From: a bacterium
GTDB taxonomy: Bacteria > Verrucomicrobiota > Verrucomicrobiae > JAJYAR01
Reading direction: 5' to 3'
Length of the DNA: 9,245 bases
NCBI GenBank assembly: GCA_021779435.1
Contig: JAJYAR010000071.1
Coordinates: 1-9,245, forward strand
Shown: positions 6,271 to 9,245 of the stretch, in pieces
How positions within the stretch are numbered: the first letter of the stretch is position 1
Layout: each line of letters opens with the position of its first letter
Translations under genes and position numbers: made by a program
Notes under the pieces: generated by a model
What the model saw: the letters and a program-made list of their open reading frames with translations, nothing else
What the model was told of the DNA's origin: nothing
Database searches by the model: none

Positions 6271-6360
6271 TACGTTCCCCGCGAATCGGACGTCCGACAA
6301 AACGGGGCTCGCACACTCGCGCAGGAGTCCCAACGCTGGCGGGGAAATTTCGTCACAGCC

Positions 6361-7818
6361 ATGGCCAAAACAATCTATTCCGCAGCCATCGATCTCGGCG
6401 CCACCAGCGGTCGCGTCATCCTTGGCACCTGGTCCAACAACCGGCTCACGCTCACCGAGGCTCACCGGTTCCCCAATGCTTTCCGCACGCTAAACGGCCA
6501 CGATTACTGGGACATCGGCGGGCTGTGGCACGAAATCCAGAGCGGTCTCCGCAAGTTGACGGGCATGCTCCCGAAGGGCGCAAAGCTCGCCTCCCTGGGC
6601 GTCGACTGCTGGGGCGTCGATTACGTTCTCCTCAACGACGAAGGCCGGCTCGTGTTCCCGGTCCACGCGTATCGCGACTCGCGCACGCAGGCCGGCCTGA
6701 AGCGGCTCGGCAACACCCGCGCCGCCCTCGACCGCATCTACGCCGCCACAGGCATCCCGAACGTCTTCTACAACACGTCGCTTCAGCTCGAGGAGATCGT
6801 CGCGTCCTGCCCCGCGATCGAGGATCTGGCCACGCGATGCCTGTTCCTGCCGGACTATTTCAACTACCTCCTTTCGGGACGGATGGAGAACGAACTGACG
6901 ATCGCGAGCACGTCGCAGCTGCTCAACGTCAAGTCGACCGACTGGTCCCGTCCCGCGCTCAATCACTTCCGGATTCCCGCCCAGTGGTTCTCGAAGCCGG
7001 TCCGCTCCGGCACGAAACTCGGCAAACTCACCGCCGCGATGCGCCAGAGCCTCGGCAACGCCAAGGCCTTCGAGGGTGCCCAGGTGATCGCCGTTCCCGG
7101 ACACGACACAGCCTGCGCCTACGACGCCATGCCGGCGTCGCCGGAGGGCACCGACCTCTTCATCAGTTCCGGCACCTGGTCGCTGGTCGGGTTCGAAAGC
7201 GAGAAGCCGGTGCTGGGCGCCGAGGCACTCGCCGCGCGCATTGCCAACGAGCGGATCGGCGACGGCCGCTATCGTCCGCTCACGAACGTCATCGGTTTCT
7301 GGCTGCTCGAGGGCACGCTGAAGGACTTCGCTTCCCGTCCGGGCAACGAGGCCGAATGGAAGGCGCTGAGGGCGGCCGCCGCCAAGCTGCCGGCTCCCGC
7401 CGGCCTGCTCGACGTGTCCGATCCGGTATTCGCAAATCCGCCGTCGATGCGCGCCGCAATCGACGCCCACCTGAAGCGCCGCAAGATCGCCGGCCCGAAG
7501 AACCTCGCCGGCTACCTGCGCCTGATCTGCGACTCGCTCGGCCTCCGCCATGCCGACGCCATGCGGAAATTCGAGAAGATCGCAGGTCGGAAGTTCAATC
7601 GCATCCTCATCGTCGGCGGTGGCGCGAAGAACAACCTCCTCTGCCAGGCCACGGCGGACAACGCCGGCGTGCCGGTCGTTTCGTTCGAGCTCGAGGGCAC
7701 GGCGGTCGGCAACATCGCGCGCCAGCTGATCTCGATCGGCGCCGTCAAGGATCTCGCCACGTTCCGCAAGCACCTCGGCAAGTCGCTCAAACAGACGACC
7801 TACAAGCCGAAGAAGTGA
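6361..7818 (+). CDS. rhaB: Rhamnulokinase (FGGY carbohydrate kinase)
   Basis: A 485-residue cytoplasmic kinase that phosphorylates L-rhamnulose to L-rhamnulose-1-phosphate using ATP. It has the two-lobed FGGY/actin-like ATPase layout: DLGATSGRVILG (11-22), GVDCWGVDYVLL (80-91), PGHDTACAYDAMPA (246-259, with D249 as likely catalytic base), FISSGTWSLVGFE (267-279) and ILIVGGGAKNNLLCQ (415-429). The SSGTWSL string and the DCWGVDY motif point to rhamnulokinase and away from other FGGY kinases. The length is close to that of E. coli RhaB. The ATG at 6361 is chosen because the DLGATSG motif follows directly; the frame runs back to 6262, but those 33 residues do not look like the family. The neighbouring aldolase, 256 bp downstream on the same strand, supports the assignment. 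A related substrate such as L-fuculose cannot be excluded. Confidence 0.92.
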   Translation: MAKTIYSAAIDLGATSGRVILGTWSNNRLTLTEAHRFPNAFRTLNGHDYWDIGGLWHEIQSGLRKLTGMLPKGAKLASLGVDCWGVDYVLLNDEGRLVFPVHAYRDSRTQAGLKRLGNTRAALDRIYAATGIPNVFYNTSLQLEEIVASCPAIEDLATRCLFLPDYFNYLLSGRMENELTIASTSQLLNVKSTDWSRPALNHFRIPAQWFSKPVRSGTKLGKLTAAMRQSLGNAKAFEGAQVIAVPGHDTACAYDAMPASPEGTDLFISSGTWSLVGFESEKPVLGAEALAARIANERIGDGRYRPLTNVIGFWLLEGTLKDFASRPGNEAEWKALRAAAAKLPAPAGLLDVSDPVFANPPSMRAAIDAHLKRRKIAGPKNLAGYLRLICDSLGLRHADAMRKFEKIAGRKFNRILIVGGGAKNNLLCQATADNAGVPVVSFELEGTAVGNIARQLISIGAVKDLATFRKHLGKSLKQTTYKPKK

Positions 7819-7827
7819 GGCTTTCCG

Positions 7828-7859
7828 GCCGGCGCGCGGCGGTCCCGCTCAGCGCCGGC
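7828..7859 (+). terminator. Possible GC-rich terminator after rhaB
   Basis: GCCGGCGC (7828-7835) pairs perfectly with GCGCCGGC (7852-7859), starting 10 bp after the rhaB stop codon. A short TTTCC follows the stem, so the U-tract is poor. The 16-base loop holds further G/C pairing. It could reduce transcription into the aldolase gene, or simply stabilise the rhaB 3' end. Confidence 0.35.
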
Positions 7860-7925
7860 TTTCCTGCGGCCGCGCGGTGGCCACGCCCATGCAGGCGGAA
7901 AACACCAAGTTTGAACGTTTGGGGT

Positions 7926-7989
7926 TGTGGGCTTTCGCCCTTCAGACCGCGGGGTGATGGCACCCCGCCCACATCGCGAGCAAGCTCGC
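7926..7989. repeat. Cluster of three adjacent hairpins, REP-like element
   Basis: Three stems lie in 61 bp: GGGC-TTTC-GCCC (7929-7940), GCGGGGTG-ATGG-CACCCCGC (7949-7968, 8 bp perfect) and GCGAGC-AA-GCTCGC (7976-7989). An alternative outer stem, TGTGGGC (7926-7932) with GCCCACA (7967-7973), would enclose the middle hairpin. The reverse strand contains GGTGCGAGCTTGCTCGCGATG, a string of the kind I recall from repetitive extragenic palindromes in other bacteria. It occupies most of the rhaB-aldolase gap. It may be a dispersed REP-type element or a structured leader of the aldolase mRNA. The remaining stretch to 8074 shows no clear promoter. Confidence 0.55.
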
Positions 7990-8074
7990 ACCCCACCGCA
8001 AAGATGGCCGGCCGATCTTCCCTTCTCCCGCGCATGCTGGCGCTTACACCAACTTCTCATACTGTCCCACCATC

Positions 8075-9245
8075 ATGGAAATGACCTGGCTTCATCCACG
8101 CGAAGAGCTCGTCGAGACGATGCGTCGCATCTACCGCTACAAGATGACGACCACGTCGGGCGGCAACCTGTCGATCCTCGACCCCGACGGCAGCATCTGG
8201 ATCACGCCTTCGCGCGTCGACAAGGGGAGCCTGCAGTCGACCGACATCGTGAGGGTCCTGCCGAACGGGACACGCGAGGGCCTGCATGCGCCGTCATCTG
8301 AATTTCCGTTCCACCGCGAAATCTACAAGCGCCGTCCCGACATCAAGGCGATCGTCCACGCCCATCCCGGCGCGCTCGTGGCGTTCTCGATCTGTCGCAA
8401 GGTGCCGGATACCCGCGTCCAGTCGCACGCCTACTCGGTGTGTGGACGCGTCGCTATCGCCCCCTACGCGTGCCCCGGCACCGCCGAGCTCGGCGAGAAG
8501 ATAGCCGCGACCTTTGCGCAGGGAGCCGACTGCGTGCTCCTGGAGAACCACGGCGTGGTGATTGGCGGACGCGACCTGAGCGAGGCGTTCCAGCGCTTCG
8601 AGACCCTGGAGTTCGTCGCCCAGACGCTGATCAATGCCGCGGCGCTTGGCTCCGTGAAGGTTCTCCCGCCCGAGCACCTTGGGATTGAAACGATGGGCGA
8701 CTTCGGCGAACTGCCGGACGGCGTCCCCTCGAATCACGAGAAGGAGCTTCGCACCGCGATCTGCCGCTTTGTTCAGCGCGCATACCAGCAGCGGCTCCTC
8801 ATCAGCACCGCCGGGGCGTGCTCCGCGCGGCTCGACCACAACGAATTTCTCATCACGCCGCGCCGGCGCGACCGTCTCGAGGTCACACCGAGCCGAATCG
8901 TCAGGGCCCGGCGTGGCGCCTGCGAGCGCGGCAAGCGCCCCAGCCGCGCGGCCCTGCTGCACGCGCTGATCTACGAGCGCCACCCGGAGGTCGGTGCAAT
9001 CATCAACGCCCAGCCGGCGCATGCGTCCGCGTTCTGCATGACCTCGGAACCGCTGAGCACGCGGACGATTCCCGAGAGCTACGTCGTCCTGAACGAGGCG
9101 CCGAAGCTTCCCTTCCTCCGTATCGTCGAGGACGCCGATCGCATCGCCAGCGAGGTGTCGCTCGGCAAGCGGCCGGTGATCCTCATCGAGAACGAGGGCG
9201 CCATCGTCCTCGGACGCGACGTCCTTGATGCCTTCGACCGCCTCG
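8075..9245 (+). CDS. Two-domain class II aldolase/adducin protein, likely rhamnulose-1-phosphate aldolase; C-terminus cut by window edge
   Basis: 390 residues are visible, open at the right edge. Domain one (about 1-200) has TTSGGNLSILDPDGSIWITPSR (26-47), SSEFPFHREIY (74-84), IVHAHPGAL (93-101) and LLENHGVVIGG (155-165). E76, H95, H97 and H159 match the FucA-type catalytic glutamate and three zinc ligands, so a metal-dependent cleavage of a sugar 1-phosphate to DHAP and lactaldehyde is expected. Domain two (about 220 to the end) repeats the layout: STAGACSARLDHNEFLITPRR, SRAALLHALIYERHPEVGAI, NAQP and LIENEGAIVLGRD. It has R291, N311, Q313 and E374 at the four active-site positions, so it is probably not catalytic. 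The start is the ATG at 8075; an ATG at 8081 is possible. The gene next to rhaB supports rhamnulose-1-phosphate as substrate, with fuculose-1-phosphate the alternative. Confidence 0.87.
   Translation, partial: MEMTWLHPREELVETMRRIYRYKMTTTSGGNLSILDPDGSIWITPSRVDKGSLQSTDIVRVLPNGTREGLHAPSSEFPFHREIYKRRPDIKAIVHAHPGALVAFSICRKVPDTRVQSHAYSVCGRVAIAPYACPGTAELGEKIAATFAQGADCVLLENHGVVIGGRDLSEAFQRFETLEFVAQTLINAAALGSVKVLPPEHLGIETMGDFGELPDGVPSNHEKELRTAICRFVQRAYQQRLLISTAGACSARLDHNEFLITPRRRDRLEVTPSRIVRARRGACERGKRPSRAALLHALIYERHPEVGAIINAQPAHASAFCMTSEPLSTRTIPESYVVLNEAPKLPFLRIVEDADRIASEVSLGKRPVILIENEGAIVLGRDVLDAFDRL

Larger units (their letters stand above)
6059..6360. promoter_or_regulatory. Divergent lutA/rhaB control region
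   Basis: These 302 bp separate the lutA and rhaB starts and must hold the promoters of both transcription units unless these lie inside genes. Open frames from both genes run through it but show no conserved protein sequence. I see no convincing -35/-10 pair in either direction. The region is dense in inverted repeats, listed separately at 6122-6170, 6222-6239 and 6245-6270. The segment just before rhaB (6341-6347, GGGGAAA) is purine-rich but ends about 13 bases before the ATG, too far for a normal ribosome binding site. Confidence 0.6.

Noticed and set aside
6059..6316. N-terminal extension of LutA by 86 residues
   Set aside because: The frame is open but the extension is Arg-rich, overlaps the inverted repeats and is absent from the usual LutA length of about 240 residues.
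6262..6360. N-terminal extension of RhaB by 33 residues
   Set aside because: The FGGY kinase N-terminus begins directly at MAKTIYSAAIDLGATSG; the extension would also start inside the operator-like repeat.
6490..7773. A 427-codon minus-strand open frame antisense to rhaB
   Set aside because: It has no recognisable motif and lies entirely within a well-supported gene on the opposite strand.
7819..8074. Riboswitch or small RNA gene before the aldolase
   Set aside because: Hairpins are present but no known aptamer core was recognised; reported only as structured repeats.
6003..8084. A 693-codon open frame on the plus strand overlapping lutA, rhaB and the following gap
   Set aside because: It is an Arg/Pro-rich shadow frame of rhaB caused by high GC; rhaB in the adjacent frame carries all the kinase motifs.

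Overview
The window is GC-rich bacterial chromosomal DNA with normal coding density. It carries a partial DNA-repair gene, a four-gene operon on the minus strand and two sugar-catabolism genes on the plus strand. The gene mix and the intergenic repeats suggest Verrucomicrobiota, perhaps an Opitutales-like organism. The mix is LutABC-type lactate oxidation, a rhamnulokinase and a two-domain class II aldolase; the repeats are 10-bp periodic arrays and clustered GC-rich hairpins. This placement is inference from recall, not a search result. I saw no plasmid, phage, insertion sequence, CRISPR array, tRNA or rRNA.

Layout: 1-458 (minus) is the N-terminal two thirds of endonuclease III (nth). 459-770 is a non-coding gap with degenerate 10-bp repeats and three hairpins or palindromes. 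771-6058 (minus) reads lutA, lutB, an OPT-family transporter, then lutC, with gaps of only 51-73 bp. 6059-6360 is a divergent promoter region rich in inverted repeats, including an operator-like one. 6361-7818 (plus) is rhamnulokinase rhaB. 7819-8074 holds a possible terminator and a cluster of hairpins. 8075 to the end (plus) is a class II aldolase/adducin protein with two copies of the domain, open at the right edge.

How the genes may work together: RhaB phosphorylates L-rhamnulose. The aldolase is then expected to split rhamnulose-1-phosphate into dihydroxyacetone phosphate and L-lactaldehyde. An aldehyde dehydrogenase, not in this window, would make L-lactate, and LutABC would oxidise it to pyruvate. 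The head-to-head layout around one control region fits joint control of deoxysugar cleavage and lactate disposal. The OPT transporter between lutB and lutC has no obvious role in this scheme.

The items most worth a second look are the aldolase, whose second domain has lost all four active-site positions seen in its first; the OPT gene splitting the lut operon; the structured intergenic repeats; and a Gln-to-His change at a DNA-intercalating position of Nth. No gene start here has a convincing Shine-Dalgarno sequence.
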